DNA of 64,000 bases from Mucilaginibacter sp. (GCF_025362475.1 NZ_JANYGH010000065.1:1-64000); one strand, 5' to 3'; numbered from the stretch's first letter, positions 35,974-44,816 are shown. Notes: generated from the sequence alone by a model not told the origin. Program-made: numbers and translations.

Positions 35974-36399
35974 TTGCAAAAAACACTGAAACATGTCACC
36001 GAGATAAGTGTAAAGTTTAGCGAAGTAGACTCGCTGGGCATTGTGTGGCATGGGCACTATGTGCGTTATTTTGAGGATGGCCGGGAAGCTTTCGGAAAAG
36101 CCTTCGGAATAGATTACCTCACCGTGTACAACAACCAATACGTTACACCAATTGTAAAGATTGATTGTAATTATAAACAAGTTTTGCGCTATGGCGATAG
36201 TGTAATTATTGAAACGGAATATATACCCAGCGAAGCCGCGCGCCTGAATTTTAACTATCGTCTGTTAAACGCAGCTACCGGCGAGGTTGTGGTAACAGGC
36301 TCAACCGTACAGGTATTTTTAAACCGGGATAGTTTTGTGCTTCAATTAACAAATCCTCCATTTTTTGAGGAGTGGAAAAAGAAACATTCGCTGGCCTGA
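35974..36399 (+). CDS. Acyl-CoA/ACP thioesterase, 4-hydroxybenzoyl-CoA thioesterase-like
   Basis: The 141-residue hotdog protein has the segment VDSLGIVWHGHYVRYFEDGR (about 15-34), the typical catalytic helix entry of YbgC-like thioesterases. Translation starts at TTG; the only nearby ATG is out of frame. Arylpolyene clusters carry a thioesterase of this type, thought to release or proofread acyl-ACP. It belongs to the rightward run between the dehydratase and the flavoenzyme. Confidence 0.82.
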   Translation: MQKTLKHVTEISVKFSEVDSLGIVWHGHYVRYFEDGREAFGKAFGIDYLTVYNNQYVTPIVKIDCNYKQVLRYGDSVIIETEYIPSEAARLNFNYRLLNAATGEVVVTGSTVQVFLNRDSFVLQLTNPPFFEEWKKKHSLA

Positions 36400-36454
36400 T
36401 GGGTATGATTTTCTTTAGAACATTTTACCAATTTGATACTTTTATAAACAACAT

Positions 36455-36515
36455 AAACGCTAAAGGCTTTAATTAATAAACCCGCGGCAATACTAACAAT
36501 AAACAAACGCTAAAG
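36455..36515. repeat. Direct 11-mer repeat in the leader of the flavoenzyme gene
   Basis: AAACGCTAAAG occurs at 36,455-36,465 and again at 36,505-36,515, exactly 50 bp apart, in the 127-bp gap before the flavin monooxygenase/halogenase-like gene. It could be a duplicated leader or a regulatory site; no function is shown. Confidence 0.45.
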
Positions 36516-36526
36516 AATTTAAATAG

Positions 36527-37777
36527 ATGAATACGGAAAAAGTTGATGTGTTGGTAATTGGCGCTGGTCCGGCGGGTACTGTGGCCGCTTCTATCGTGAA
36601 TAAAGCCGGTTTTAAAGTTAAAATTGTTGAAAAGCAAAAATTCCCCCGTTTTGTAATAGGCGAAAGCCTGTTGCCCCGTTGTATGGAAGCATTAACCGAA
36701 GCCGGTTTTGTTGAAGCTGTGGAAGCAAAGGGTTTTCAGAAAAAATTTGGAGCAAAGTTTGTAAAGAATGGCGTAATCTGCGACTATTATTTTTCGGACC
36801 AGTTTACTGATGGCTGGAACTGGACCTGGCAGGCACCCCGTGCCGAATTTGATAAAACTCTGGCCGATACCGTGGAAGCCATGGGTGTGCCGGTTCATTA
36901 TGAAACCACCGTTACCGGTATTACATTTAACGGATCAGATTCTGTTACAACTGTTGAAGACATTGACGGCAATCAAACACAGATAGAAGCTCGCTTTATT
37001 ATTGATGGCAGCGGATACGGTCGTGTGATCCCCCGGTTGTTCAACCTGGATAAACCATCTAACATGTCTGAGCGAAAGGCGTTGTTTGCGCATACCAATG
37101 ATGTTAAACGCCATTTAGGCGATGAGCCAAACCGCATAACGATAGTTGTACATAAACCCGGAGTTTGGGTATGGGTTATTCCTTTTTCAAACGGAGTTAC
37201 TTCATTGGGTTTTGTAGGCAACCCGGAGTTTTTTAACCAATACGAGGGCAATAACGATGAAGAAAAGCTGCGAAGCCTTATTGCGTCTGAGCCCTATTTA
37301 AGTGAAAGGTTTGAGGATGTTGAATTTGTTTTCGACCCTAAAATATTACAGGCCTGGAGCAGTACTACCGATACCTTTCATGGTGAAGGCTTTGTACTTA
37401 CTGGCAATGTTACCGAGTTTTTAGATCCCATATTTTCATCGGGAGTAACGCTGGCTACTGTATCCAGTCAAAATGCTGCACATTTAGTTATCCGCACCCT
37501 AAACGGCGAAACGGTTAACTGGGAAAAGGAATATACTGAAAAGGTAATGCAGGGAGTGGATGTTTTTCGCTCCTATGTTAATGCCTGGTATGATGGCACG
37601 TTGGATACCATCTTTTTTGCCGGATCATTTGTGCCCGAAATAAAAAATATGATTTGCTCTGTTCTGGCTGGATATGTTTGGGATTTAGATAACCCATATG
37701 TTAAAAACCATAACAAAGCGTTAAATAAATTAGCAAGAATTATTCAGCTAAGTGATCGGATAGATCAAAATGTATAA
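36527..37777 (+). CDS. FAD-dependent monooxygenase, flavin-halogenase-like
   Basis: The 416-residue enzyme has an N-terminal FAD site (VIGAGPAGTVAAS), the GESLLP motif (45-50), and WVWVIP (214-219), which matches the WxWxIP signature of flavin-dependent halogenases. FQKKFGAKF (70-78) aligns with the halogenase segment carrying the catalytic lysine, here Lys73. Some flexirubins are chlorinated, so ring halogenation is possible. The same fold also includes geranylgeranyl reductases and hydroxylases, and many flexirubin clusters contain such a gene without known chlorination. A flavin reductase partner is not seen nearby. An ACP gene follows after 6 bp, so the substrate may be ACP-bound. Confidence 0.8.
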   Translation: MNTEKVDVLVIGAGPAGTVAASIVNKAGFKVKIVEKQKFPRFVIGESLLPRCMEALTEAGFVEAVEAKGFQKKFGAKFVKNGVICDYYFSDQFTDGWNWTWQAPRAEFDKTLADTVEAMGVPVHYETTVTGITFNGSDSVTTVEDIDGNQTQIEARFIIDGSGYGRVIPRLFNLDKPSNMSERKALFAHTNDVKRHLGDEPNRITIVVHKPGVWVWVIPFSNGVTSLGFVGNPEFFNQYEGNNDEEKLRSLIASEPYLSERFEDVEFVFDPKILQAWSSTTDTFHGEGFVLTGNVTEFLDPIFSSGVTLATVSSQNAAHLVIRTLNGETVNWEKEYTEKVMQGVDVFRSYVNAWYDGTLDTIFFAGSFVPEIKNMICSVLAGYVWDLDNPYVKNHNKALNKLARIIQLSDRIDQNV

Positions 37778-37783
37778 AATAAA

Positions 37784-38041
37784 ATGGACAAATTAATTAA
37801 TGATCTAAAAGTACAGATCATAGACCAATTGAACTTACAGGACCTTAAACCAACAGACATTGGCGATGATGAATCGTTATTTGCAGATGGCTTAGGCCTC
37901 GACTCTATAGATGTTTTGGAGCTCATCGTTTTAATGCAAACGAACTATAAAATTAAGCTTTCAAAAGCCGAAGATGGCCCAAAAGTATTCCAGTCGGTAC
38001 GTACCATGGCCGAGTATATAACAGAAAATCAGGCCGCTTAG
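37784..38041 (+). CDS. Acyl carrier protein, second type
   Basis: The 85-residue carrier has GLGLDSIDVLELIVLM with Ser41 and belongs to the same subtype as the ACP at 51,919, differing from the 35,196/43,647 subtype. It begins 6 bp after the flavoenzyme gene, which suggests it presents the substrate to that enzyme or the next synthase. Confidence 0.93.
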   Translation: MDKLINDLKVQIIDQLNLQDLKPTDIGDDESLFADGLGLDSIDVLELIVLMQTNYKIKLSKAEDGPKVFQSVRTMAEYITENQAA

Positions 38042-38103
38042 GTGAGGGGGCAATGTGAGAACGATTAAAGCACGGCAACGTTAAAAAGGGCATCAAAAAA
38101 ATT

Positions 38104-38213
38104 CGTCATTGCGAGGCACGAAGCAATCTCCGTGCTGTACAGGGCCAACAGAAAGGCAAAGCATACATCCTTGTTGTGCTTGTGTAGAGATTGCTTCGTA
38201 CCTCGCAATGACG
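38104..38213. repeat. Dispersed inverted-repeat element (CGTCATTGCGAGG type)
   Basis: Two 27-nt arms (38,104-38,130 and 38,187-38,213) are inverted copies with one mismatch, around a 56-nt spacer. The CGTCATTGCGAGG/CAATGACG sequence is a family widespread in intergenic DNA of Bacteroidota. It fills most of the gap between the ACP and the LolA-like gene. Confidence 0.85.
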
Positions 38214-38302
38214 GTAAGGTTTTAATTGGTCAACCGCGCTATTCCTCTTCAAACCTTTTGGCGCAATCAATGTCTATTTGGTAATATAAATTCGATTTAA
38301 TT

Positions 38303-38944
38303 GTGAAAATCAATAAAGTACTCCTAACGCTTTTCATACTTTCTGCTGCTTTTACATCAAGGGCGCAGCATGCCGGCTATACCCAGCTTACCGATCTATC
38401 GAAATTTAAAGAACAGTTTACCGCTACGGCTCAAAAAACAAACAGCATTAAAAGTGACTTTGTGCAGGAGAAAAACCTGAGCATGTTAGCCGAAAAGATC
38501 ACATCAAAAGGGAAGTTCTGGTTTAAAAAAGACAATATGGTGCGGATGGAATATACCCAGCCCTCCAAATACCTGATGATCATCAACAAGGATAATATCC
38601 TGGTGAAAGATGAGCAAAAGGAGAATAAGATCAACACCCGGTCGAACAAGCTTTTTCAGCAGATCAATAAAATAATTGTTGATTGCGTGCAGGGTTCTAT
38701 CCTTAGCAACCCCGATTTTAAGGTTAAGGTATTTGAAAATAAAAGCAATTACCTGGTGGAGCTTTCACCATTATCAAAAGGGATCAAAGACTTTTTTAAA
38801 AGCATCAATATCTCTGTTGATAAAAAAGATAATTCGGTAAGTAATATCGATATGCAGGAGCCATCGGGCGATAATACCACCATTCATTTTATAAATAAAG
38901 AGATAAATGCCAGCCTCCCGGATGCGCTTTTTGCTGCTAAGTAG
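38303..38944 (+). CDS. LolA-like outer-membrane lipoprotein carrier
   Basis: The 213-residue protein has a signal peptide (cleavage near SRAQH) and the LolA fold pattern, with SDFVQEKNLSMLAEKITSKGKFWFKKDNMVRMEY (segments read separately around residues 50-85). Translation starts at GTG (38,303). LolA carries hydrophobic cargo across the periplasm; arylpolyene clusters include a LolA-like gene presumed to move the pigment to the outer membrane. Its end overlaps the lipoprotein gene. Confidence 0.85.
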   Translation: MKINKVLLTLFILSAAFTSRAQHAGYTQLTDLSKFKEQFTATAQKTNSIKSDFVQEKNLSMLAEKITSKGKFWFKKDNMVRMEYTQPSKYLMIINKDNILVKDEQKENKINTRSNKLFQQINKIIVDCVQGSILSNPDFKVKVFENKSNYLVELSPLSKGIKDFFKSINISVDKKDNSVSNIDMQEPSGDNTTIHFINKEINASLPDALFAAK

Positions 38945-39539
38945 CTGCCTGCTCTTGTTGGCCGGCTGCTCTTCGGTTTATAAAAACCTACAGCCTGCAA
39001 CTGGCAATTTTAACCACATCTACAAATTCAGGCCGCAATTTTCTGTTGTGCTTTATAATGCGGAGATCAATGTTACCAGCCATCATTTAAGCGGCTTGTT
39101 ATTAATGAAAATAATGCCCGATAGCAGTACCCGTATTGTATTCTCCAGCGAGATGGGGGTTAAGTTTTTCGACTTTGCTTTTTTAAAAGATGGCAGCTTT
39201 AAGGTGTATTACATTATCCCCCAAATGAATAAAGGACCTGTGATAAAAACCCTGATGAAGGATTTCGATCTGGTACTCATGCGCCAGCAGGGCAGTCATG
39301 AGCATTATATACTGAAGGATAGTGCGCACCTATATTATGTATTGCCCCAGCAAAAGGGCGCCAACTACTACATCACCAACATGGCCGGCGACTCCCTGCT
39401 ACGGATGGAAAAATCATCAAAAAGGAAACCGGTGGCCGTGGCAACCATGATGAACTATAAAAATGGCCTGCCTGATACCATCGGTATTGACCACAAAAAC
39501 TTTAAATTTACCATCGGTTTAAAAAAGATAGAACGATAG
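38922..39539 (+). CDS. Lipoprotein of unknown function in the pigment cluster
   Basis: The 205-residue product begins MRFLLLSSCLLLLAGC, a lipoprotein signal with lipobox LAGC (Cys16). The rest is beta-rich without a recognised motif. It overlaps the LolA-like gene by 23 bp, which points to a joint role in outer-membrane delivery of pigment or lipid. The ATG at 38,922 was chosen because the signal peptide begins there. Confidence 0.75.
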   Translation: MRFLLLSSCLLLLAGCSSVYKNLQPATGNFNHIYKFRPQFSVVLYNAEINVTSHHLSGLLLMKIMPDSSTRIVFSSEMGVKFFDFAFLKDGSFKVYYIIPQMNKGPVIKTLMKDFDLVLMRQQGSHEHYILKDSAHLYYVLPQQKGANYYITNMAGDSLLRMEKSSKRKPVAVATMMNYKNGLPDTIGIDHKNFKFTIGLKKIER

Positions 39540-39545
39540 CAGGAA

Positions 39546-39656
39546 GCTGAAGGCCGAAGGCTGAAAGCTTTAGTAAAAAAATATTGACGACATAAGAAGC
39601 TCGAAGTCGAGATCTGAAGGTTCAAAGCTTTCAGGTTTCAGCTTTCGGCTTTCAGC
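39546..39656. repeat. Imperfect inverted repeat (GCTGAAAGCC type)
   Basis: The left arm (39,546-39,571, GCTGAAGGCCGAAGGCTG then AAAGCTTT) and the right arm (39,624-39,656) are imperfect inverse copies with internal tandem purine-rich words. The unit occupies the whole gap between the lipoprotein and the dehydratase genes and is another dispersed repeat family of this genome type. Confidence 0.75.
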
Positions 39657-39668
39657 AAAAAAATTCGT

Positions 39669-40034
39669 ATGCTCCAGGAATCCTTTTTTCAGTTTACTAC
39701 ACCGCAAACCGAGGGGAATACCTCAAAAACTACCATTACCCTGAATGCGGCTCACCAGATATTTGAAGGGCATTTTCCCGGGCAACCGGTTGTGCCGGGC
39801 GTTTGTATGATGCAAATGGTTAAGGAGGTTCTGGAACACCTTATCGGTACAAAAACCAAGCTGGTAAAAGCAGGGGATATGAAGTTTTTGGCGATATTAA
39901 ACCCACAGGTAAACAGCACTGCCGATTTGCAGATAACCTACACTGCCGCAGACGGTGATACGTTAAAGGTAGATGCCATGATTCAACATGAGGCCTCCAC
40001 TTTTTTTAAATTTAAAGGCGTATTTAAAAGATGA
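39669..40034 (+). CDS. 3-hydroxyacyl-ACP dehydratase, FabZ/ApeI-like
   Basis: The 121-residue hotdog protein has the catalytic pattern HQIFEGHFPGQPVVPGV (28-44), with the histidine and following motif of FabA/FabZ enzymes. It should dehydrate 3-hydroxyacyl-ACP to form each double bond of the polyene. Its stop overlaps the start of the antiporter gene (ATGA). Confidence 0.88.
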   Translation: MLQESFFQFTTPQTEGNTSKTTITLNAAHQIFEGHFPGQPVVPGVCMMQMVKEVLEHLIGTKTKLVKAGDMKFLAILNPQVNSTADLQITYTAADGDTLKVDAMIQHEASTFFKFKGVFKR

Positions 40035-41491
40035 AGAAATTCAGAAACATATTTTTTTATATCATCCTCATCGGCGGATTTTCCTTTTTAATTTACCTGG
40101 CATTAACCGCCGGTAACGAGCTTGAACAAGGGCGGCACATAGTTAAACTGGCGGCAAGCAACAAAAGCTCCATGCATCAGTTTACCGATGGATTGGTAAA
40201 AAACCAAACCGGGCCGCTGGCTACCTTGCTGGCACAAATAGCGGTTATTATTGTAGCCGGCAATATAGCAGGATGGGTTTGTAAAAAACTTGGTCAACCG
40301 CGTGTTATCGGCGAAATTTTTGCGGGCATAGCCTTAGGCCCTTCGCTTGTCGGCCGGTTTTTCCCGGCATTTTCGCATGCCATTTTCCCTGCTCAATCAT
40401 TAGGGCCACTGCAGTTTTTAAGCCAGATTGGTTTGATCATATTCATGTTTGTAATAGGGATGGAGCTTGATCTGCGCGCCATCAAAAACAAAAGTAAAGA
40501 TGCCATCGTCATCAGCCATGCCAGTATCATCGTTCCGTTTACCTTAGGTATCGGGCTGGCTTATTTCATTTACCAATCCTTAGCACCTGCGGGTATACCG
40601 TTCTTTTCGTTTGGCTTGTTCATGGGTATTTCTATGAGTATCACCGCCTTCCCTGTTTTGGCCCGCATTTGCCAGGAACGGGGTATTAACAAAACACGCC
40701 TTGGCGCTTTGGTAATTACTTGCGCGGCTGCCGATGACATTACGGCCTGGTGCCTGCTTACAGTTGTTATAGCGGTAGTGAAGGCAGGTTCTGTAATGAG
40801 TTTTGTTTATACCGCAATAATGGCTATAGTATATGTAGTAATTATGCTAAAGGGTGTAAAACCACTTTTAAAGCTCATTTACAGCCGCAACATCAGGCCG
40901 GGCTACGTGGGCATGCCGGTAGCTATGTTTTTTTTGACGTTGATCATTTCATCTTACGCCACCGAATCTATTGGCATCCATGCCCTGTTTGGTGCTTTTA
41001 TGGCCGGCATTGTGATGCCCGATAATATTACCTTCAGAGGGGTGTTTGTGGAACGGATAAAGGATGTAGCCCTGTTTTTATTACTGCCCCTATTTTTTGT
41101 ATTTACCGGGCTGCACACACAAATAGGCTTACTAACCGATGCTTACTTGTGGGGCATTTGTGCAATAACTATATTGGTAGCCGTTACAGGTAAGTTTGTT
41201 GGCAGTGCGTCAGCGGCCAAATTTGTTGGGCAAAGCTGGAAGGATAGCCTATCAATAGGCGCGTTAATGAACACCCGCGGCCTGGTTGAACTAATTGTAT
41301 TAAACATTGGTTACGACCTTGGCGTACTGAATAAAGAGGTGTTTGCCATACTGGTTATTATGGCACTGGTAACCACATTTATGACGGTGCCTATATTAAA
41401 CCTGCTGGATAAGATCTTCGGCAAATCACCATCAGAAGAAGAACTCCCGGATGAATTGCCCGAAGATATTTTTATTTCCGGCGATCAATAA
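40031..41491 (+). CDS. Cation:proton antiporter (CPA2/KefB-like)
   Basis: The 486-residue membrane protein has about 12 helices. The CPA2 features include GEIFAGIALGPSLVG (near 96-110), ITCAAADDITAW (the Asp-Asp ion-binding pair) and the late MNTRGLVELIVLNIG. No cytoplasmic TrkA-N domain is present. It is translationally coupled (ATGA overlap) to the dehydratase, so co-expression with the pigment is deliberate. Its purpose there is unclear; it may support a proton-driven exporter or adjust ion balance at the pigmented membrane. Confidence 0.88.
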   Translation: MKKFRNIFFYIILIGGFSFLIYLALTAGNELEQGRHIVKLAASNKSSMHQFTDGLVKNQTGPLATLLAQIAVIIVAGNIAGWVCKKLGQPRVIGEIFAGIALGPSLVGRFFPAFSHAIFPAQSLGPLQFLSQIGLIIFMFVIGMELDLRAIKNKSKDAIVISHASIIVPFTLGIGLAYFIYQSLAPAGIPFFSFGLFMGISMSITAFPVLARICQERGINKTRLGALVITCAAADDITAWCLLTVVIAVVKAGSVMSFVYTAIMAIVYVVIMLKGVKPLLKLIYSRNIRPGYVGMPVAMFFLTLIISSYATESIGIHALFGAFMAGIVMPDNITFRGVFVERIKDVALFLLLPLFFVFTGLHTQIGLLTDAYLWGICAITILVAVTGKFVGSASAAKFVGQSWKDSLSIGALMNTRGLVELIVLNIGYDLGVLNKEVFAILVIMALVTTFMTVPILNLLDKIFGKSPSEEELPDELPEDIFISGDQ

Positions 41492-42773
41492 ATTTAAACG
41501 GTTTTCTGCCCGATTCCTTATACTGCATCTTCTGAATCTCGTCATACTGTACATAGGTAACATACGGACTAACCCTCAACCTGGCCTGTAAGTTGGCCCT
41601 GATCTTACGGTCGCACTCATCGGTATAATTGATGGGCAGGATATGCAGCAACACCTCATCCATGCCAATCTCGTTGGAGTAAACCTCGGCTACAAAATCC
41701 AAAATCTCTTCCATCCCGTTCAGCAGGTCAAAAAGCGAAGGGGGATAAAGTGTAGTTCCCTTAAACTTAATCATCTGCTTTTTACGGCCAATTATAGATG
41801 ATAGGCGCAGGGTTGTTCTTCCACATTCGCAGGGCTCGTCATAATATTGGCAAATATCGCCGGTTTTGTAGCGCAGCAGGGGCATACCTTCTACACCAAG
41901 GGTGGTGATGGTTACCTCTCCCGGTTCGCCGGGGGCTACTTGCTGGTTATGCTCATCAAGCAGTTCAACAATCAGCAATTCGGGCTGGTGGTGGCCTCCT
42001 TTTCCATGTCCGCACTCTGTAAAAGCTGTTTGCATTTCGGTTGAGGCATATGTAGAGTAGAGTTTGATATCCCAGGCATCCGTAATTTTTTTACCAAGGA
42101 TGTTGAGCGAAAAATCTGTATTGCGAATATTCTCGCCAATACAAATTGCTTTTTTTACCGTGCTTGAATTAATATCAATATGATGCTCGGTAGCATACTG
42201 AATCAGTTTGTGGATGAATGATGGTACAGCAACAATCGCGGTCGGCTTTAACCTTAAAATGGTATCCCACTGCAATGAAGGCACGCCCGGACCAAGGCGA
42301 ATAATACCCGCGCCAATCATCCGGATGCCCGAATAATAAGCCAGGCCGGCCATAAACTGCCTGTCGAGCGTAAGCATCAGCTGGTACACATCATCGGGGC
42401 TGCCATCGGCACAAATAAATGAGCTGTATTCGTTATAGGTAAGTCGCTGCAGGTCATTCTCGGTAAGCGCGATAGTAACCGGGCTGCCCAATGTGCCCGA
42501 TGTGGAACTGTATTCAATAATCTTATCGCGGCCTACGCACATAAAATCATCATTCCGCGTCTGCAGGTCTTCTTTAACGGTAGTCGGGATGCGTTTCAGA
42601 TCATCCAGCGTTTTAATATCGGCAATATCGATATTGTTAGCCGCAAACAATTCTTTATAAAACGGCGAATTTTGGTTAAGATAGGCCAGTAATTGCTGCA
42701 GTTTTTGTTCCTGCATAGCTACTATCTCTTCTCTTGACTGGTATATTGGTGTATGTGTTAATGGAGTAGTCAC
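41472..42773 (-). CDS. AMP-dependent ligase, PaaK-like; probable coumarate-activating acyl-ACP ligase
   Basis: The 433-residue adenylating enzyme has the P-loop YSSTSGTLGSP (88-98), YASTEMQ (adenine pocket) and the RYKTGDIC and GRKKQMIKFKG segments of phenylacetate-CoA ligases. In Chitinophaga flexirubin synthesis an AMP ligase loads 4-hydroxycinnamate onto a carrier protein, and this is the only such enzyme in the window. It starts at GTG, overlapping the AcpS stop, and converges with the antiporter gene with a 20-bp overlap. The start could also be the ATG 19 codons later. Confidence 0.88.
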   Translation of the reverse strand: MTTPLTHTPIYQSREEIVAMQEQKLQQLLAYLNQNSPFYKELFAANNIDIADIKTLDDLKRIPTTVKEDLQTRNDDFMCVGRDKIIEYSSTSGTLGSPVTIALTENDLQRLTYNEYSSFICADGSPDDVYQLMLTLDRQFMAGLAYYSGIRMIGAGIIRLGPGVPSLQWDTILRLKPTAIVAVPSFIHKLIQYATEHHIDINSSTVKKAICIGENIRNTDFSLNILGKKITDAWDIKLYSTYASTEMQTAFTECGHGKGGHHQPELLIVELLDEHNQQVAPGEPGEVTITTLGVEGMPLLRYKTGDICQYYDEPCECGRTTLRLSSIIGRKKQMIKFKGTTLYPPSLFDLLNGMEEILDFVAEVYSNEIGMDEVLLHILPINYTDECDRKIRANLQARLRVSPYVTYVQYDEIQKMQYKESGRKPFKFIDRRK

Positions 42774-43144
42774 TTTTCTATAATTACGATGGCGGATGCT
42801 ATTGTTTTAAGATGGGTTATTGATACTGAAATTTTCAATGGTCCTTGTTCTTTTAGCAATTCGGCAGTTTGCCCAATAAGTGTAAGTTCGGGTTTTCCGT
42901 CGGCATTATTGCTAATCTCAACCTCATTAAATGCGGTTCCCTTTAGCCAACCTGTGCCAAGCGCTTTAAAGAATGCCTCTTTTGCGGCAAAGCGGGCAGC
43001 GTAATGCTGGTACTTATCGGCCATAGCCTCACAGTAACTGATCTCCACCGGCGAAAATACCAACTCCCGGAAACCCATATCCTTCCCAATTTTGCTGGCC
43101 ACACGGTCAACTTCTATCATATCTATCCCAACACCGGTAACCAC
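42770..43144 (-). CDS. acpS: Holo-ACP synthase (AcpS-type phosphopantetheinyl transferase)
   Basis: The 124-residue enzyme has GVGIDMIEVDRV at the N-terminus and FAAKEAFFKALGTG (about 52-65), the metal and CoA-binding motifs of AcpS. It adds phosphopantetheine to ACP. It starts with GTG and overlaps the AMP ligase gene by 4 bp. As the window has a second, Sfp-like transferase at 61,344, the two may serve different ACP subtypes. Whether this is the only AcpS of the genome cannot be told. Confidence 0.92.
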   Translation of the reverse strand: MVTGVGIDMIEVDRVASKIGKDMGFRELVFSPVEISYCEAMADKYQHYAARFAAKEAFFKALGTGWLKGTAFNEVEISNNADGKPELTLIGQTAELLKEQGPLKISVSITHLKTIASAIVIIEK

Positions 43145-43646
43145 CTATCAGTTTTTTTTAAGTTTAAGTTTTTTTAAGATCCCTTGTGACCTTTTTTCAC
43201 GCTTAAGCGTCTTTTACAAAAATAATATTTGATTTATCTTTTGGAGTATGTAATTGCAGCTATGATTAACTGTTTAAACATTTTATTTGGCTATACACAA
43301 AAGATGAACAAATGTTTTTATTATTTTGTATTTTTGCGGCGTTATTGAATTATTTTTTTAATTACGTGTTATAGTATTTTCCTAAATGTAGAGGCTGGGC
43401 GCAGGAGGAGTAAGGATTAGGGATTTAAAAAAAGTTCATGAGGTTGTCTTGCTACCCGTAAGCCAACAAAATACCTAAATCGTTCTTTACACTGTTAACA
43501 AAATCAACAAATTTCAGAATACTTTTAATTGGTATATAAACAGCCCAATTAAATAACATATTTTAAACTTTTACAACCTATTACACTAACGTTTGGATGT
43601 ACCCTGATTCAACCCAAATGTTGGCCTAATTAATTTAAACAAGATC
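43145..43646. promoter_or_regulatory. 500-bp divergent intergenic region with candidate promoter elements
   Basis: This gap separates the leftward acpS-ligase pair from the long rightward KS operon. TATTTTTG, a match to the Bacteroidota -7 pattern TAnnTTTG, occurs on the minus strand at 43,217-43,224 (73 bp before acpS) and on the plus strand at 43,329-43,336. No TTTG -33 element at the right distance was seen, so both are weak. No gene was found. Confidence 0.35.
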
Positions 43647-43904
43647 ATGCAAATTGAAGAGATCATTGCGAAAATAAATTCTTTCCTGTCTGAAGAATTC
43701 GAGGTAGATCAAGATACAATTACACCCGATGCAGTTTTAAAAGATACCCTTGGGCTGGATAGCCTTGACTATATTGACCTTGTAGTGGTAATAGAAACCA
43801 ACTTTTCATTTAAAGTACAGCCCGAAGATTTCGCCGGCATTATTACTTTCCAGGATTTTTACAATTACGTGGTAGCTAAAGTACAGCCGAAGGAGCTTGT
43901 ATAA
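43647..43904 (+). CDS. Acyl carrier protein, paralogue of the first
   Basis: The 85-residue carrier has LGLDSLDYIDLV with Ser39 and is nearly collinear with the ACP at 35,196. It is the first gene of a rightward operon that contains an acyltransferase and KS genes. The stop and next start share one base (TAATG). Confidence 0.94.
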   Translation: MQIEEIIAKINSFLSEEFEVDQDTITPDAVLKDTLGLDSLDYIDLVVVIETNFSFKVQPEDFAGIITFQDFYNYVVAKVQPKELV

Positions 43905-44782
43905 TGTCGTCCTGGAAAGGAAAATCTAAAGGGAAACCCTGGGGGTATTCTATTTTTCTGGCTATCTTAAAATGGGCAGGAGTTACTCCTGCTTACTTTC
44001 TTTTAAGGTTTGTTTCCTTTTATTATGTCGTTTTCTCCTATCAGTCGTCAAAAAGTATCTATTACTATTTCCATCAGCGACTGGGCTACAGCCGCCTGAA
44101 ATCGTTGCTTAAAGTTTACCAAAACTATTACATTTTTGGCCAAAGCATTATCGATAAGGTAGTTGTAATGGCCGGCATCCCCAATAAATTCACCTTCGAA
44201 TTTGATGGCAAGCATAACCTGCACCAGATAGCAGCCATGAATAAAGGCGGCCTGCTGTTAAGCGCGCATATAGGCAGCTGGGAAATTGCCGGCAACCTGC
44301 TTAACACCATCAACACACGCATTAACATTGTAATGTATGATGGGGAAGACCAGCAGATAAAAGCCTTTATGGAAAAAGTAACGGGCAAATACAGCGTTAA
44401 CATCATCGTGATTAAAGACGATATTTCGCATATATTTAAAATAAACGAAGCTTTTCAGAATAACGAACTGGTATGTATGCATGCCGACAGGTACCTGGAA
44501 GGCAATAAAACCATTACCAAAAACTTTTTGGGCGAGGATGCCAAATTTCCGTTAGGGCCATTTGTTTTGGCGGCCAAATTTAAAGTGCCTGTGGCCTATG
44601 TATTTGCCATGAAAGAAACTAAGTTTCATTACCATTTTTACGCCAGTACAATAAAGGAATATTTACATTTGGGCAAAGATGCCGGGATGGAACAAATGAC
44701 CAATGATTTTGTGGGCGAGATGGAGAAGTACGTAAAAAAGTACCCCGAGCAATGGTATAATTATTATAACTTTTGGCAATAA
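43904..44782 (+). CDS. LpxL/HtrB-like lysophospholipid acyltransferase
   Basis: The 292-residue protein has an N-terminal membrane segment and the catalytic HIGSWE motif (about residue 122, H-x4-E) in LLLSAHIGSWEIAGN, followed by MHADRYLEGNKTI. Such acyltransferases move acyl groups from ACP to lipid acceptors. In arylpolyene clusters an acyltransferase of this type attaches the chain to a lipid-like anchor; here it is one of four candidates for making the flexirubin ester. It is translationally coupled to the preceding ACP (TAATG), which suggests an ACP-bound donor. Confidence 0.88.
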   Translation: MSSWKGKSKGKPWGYSIFLAILKWAGVTPAYFLLRFVSFYYVVFSYQSSKSIYYYFHQRLGYSRLKSLLKVYQNYYIFGQSIIDKVVVMAGIPNKFTFEFDGKHNLHQIAAMNKGGLLLSAHIGSWEIAGNLLNTINTRINIVMYDGEDQQIKAFMEKVTGKYSVNIIVIKDDISHIFKINEAFQNNELVCMHADRYLEGNKTITKNFLGEDAKFPLGPFVLAAKFKVPVAYVFAMKETKFHYHFYASTIKEYLHLGKDAGMEQMTNDFVGEMEKYVKKYPEQWYNYYNFWQ

Positions 44783-44816
44783 AAACAACTTGATGAGAGG
44801 AACTGTTCAATAAGCG

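Noticed and set aside
38041-38302. CRISPR-like repeats near 38.1 kb
   Set aside because: There are only two arms, in inverted orientation with one spacer; this is a palindromic dispersed repeat.
43329-43336. TATTTTTG as a firm promoter for the KS operon
   Set aside because: No TTTG element occurs at the normal distance and the site lies about 310 bp from the first gene; reported only as a weak candidate.
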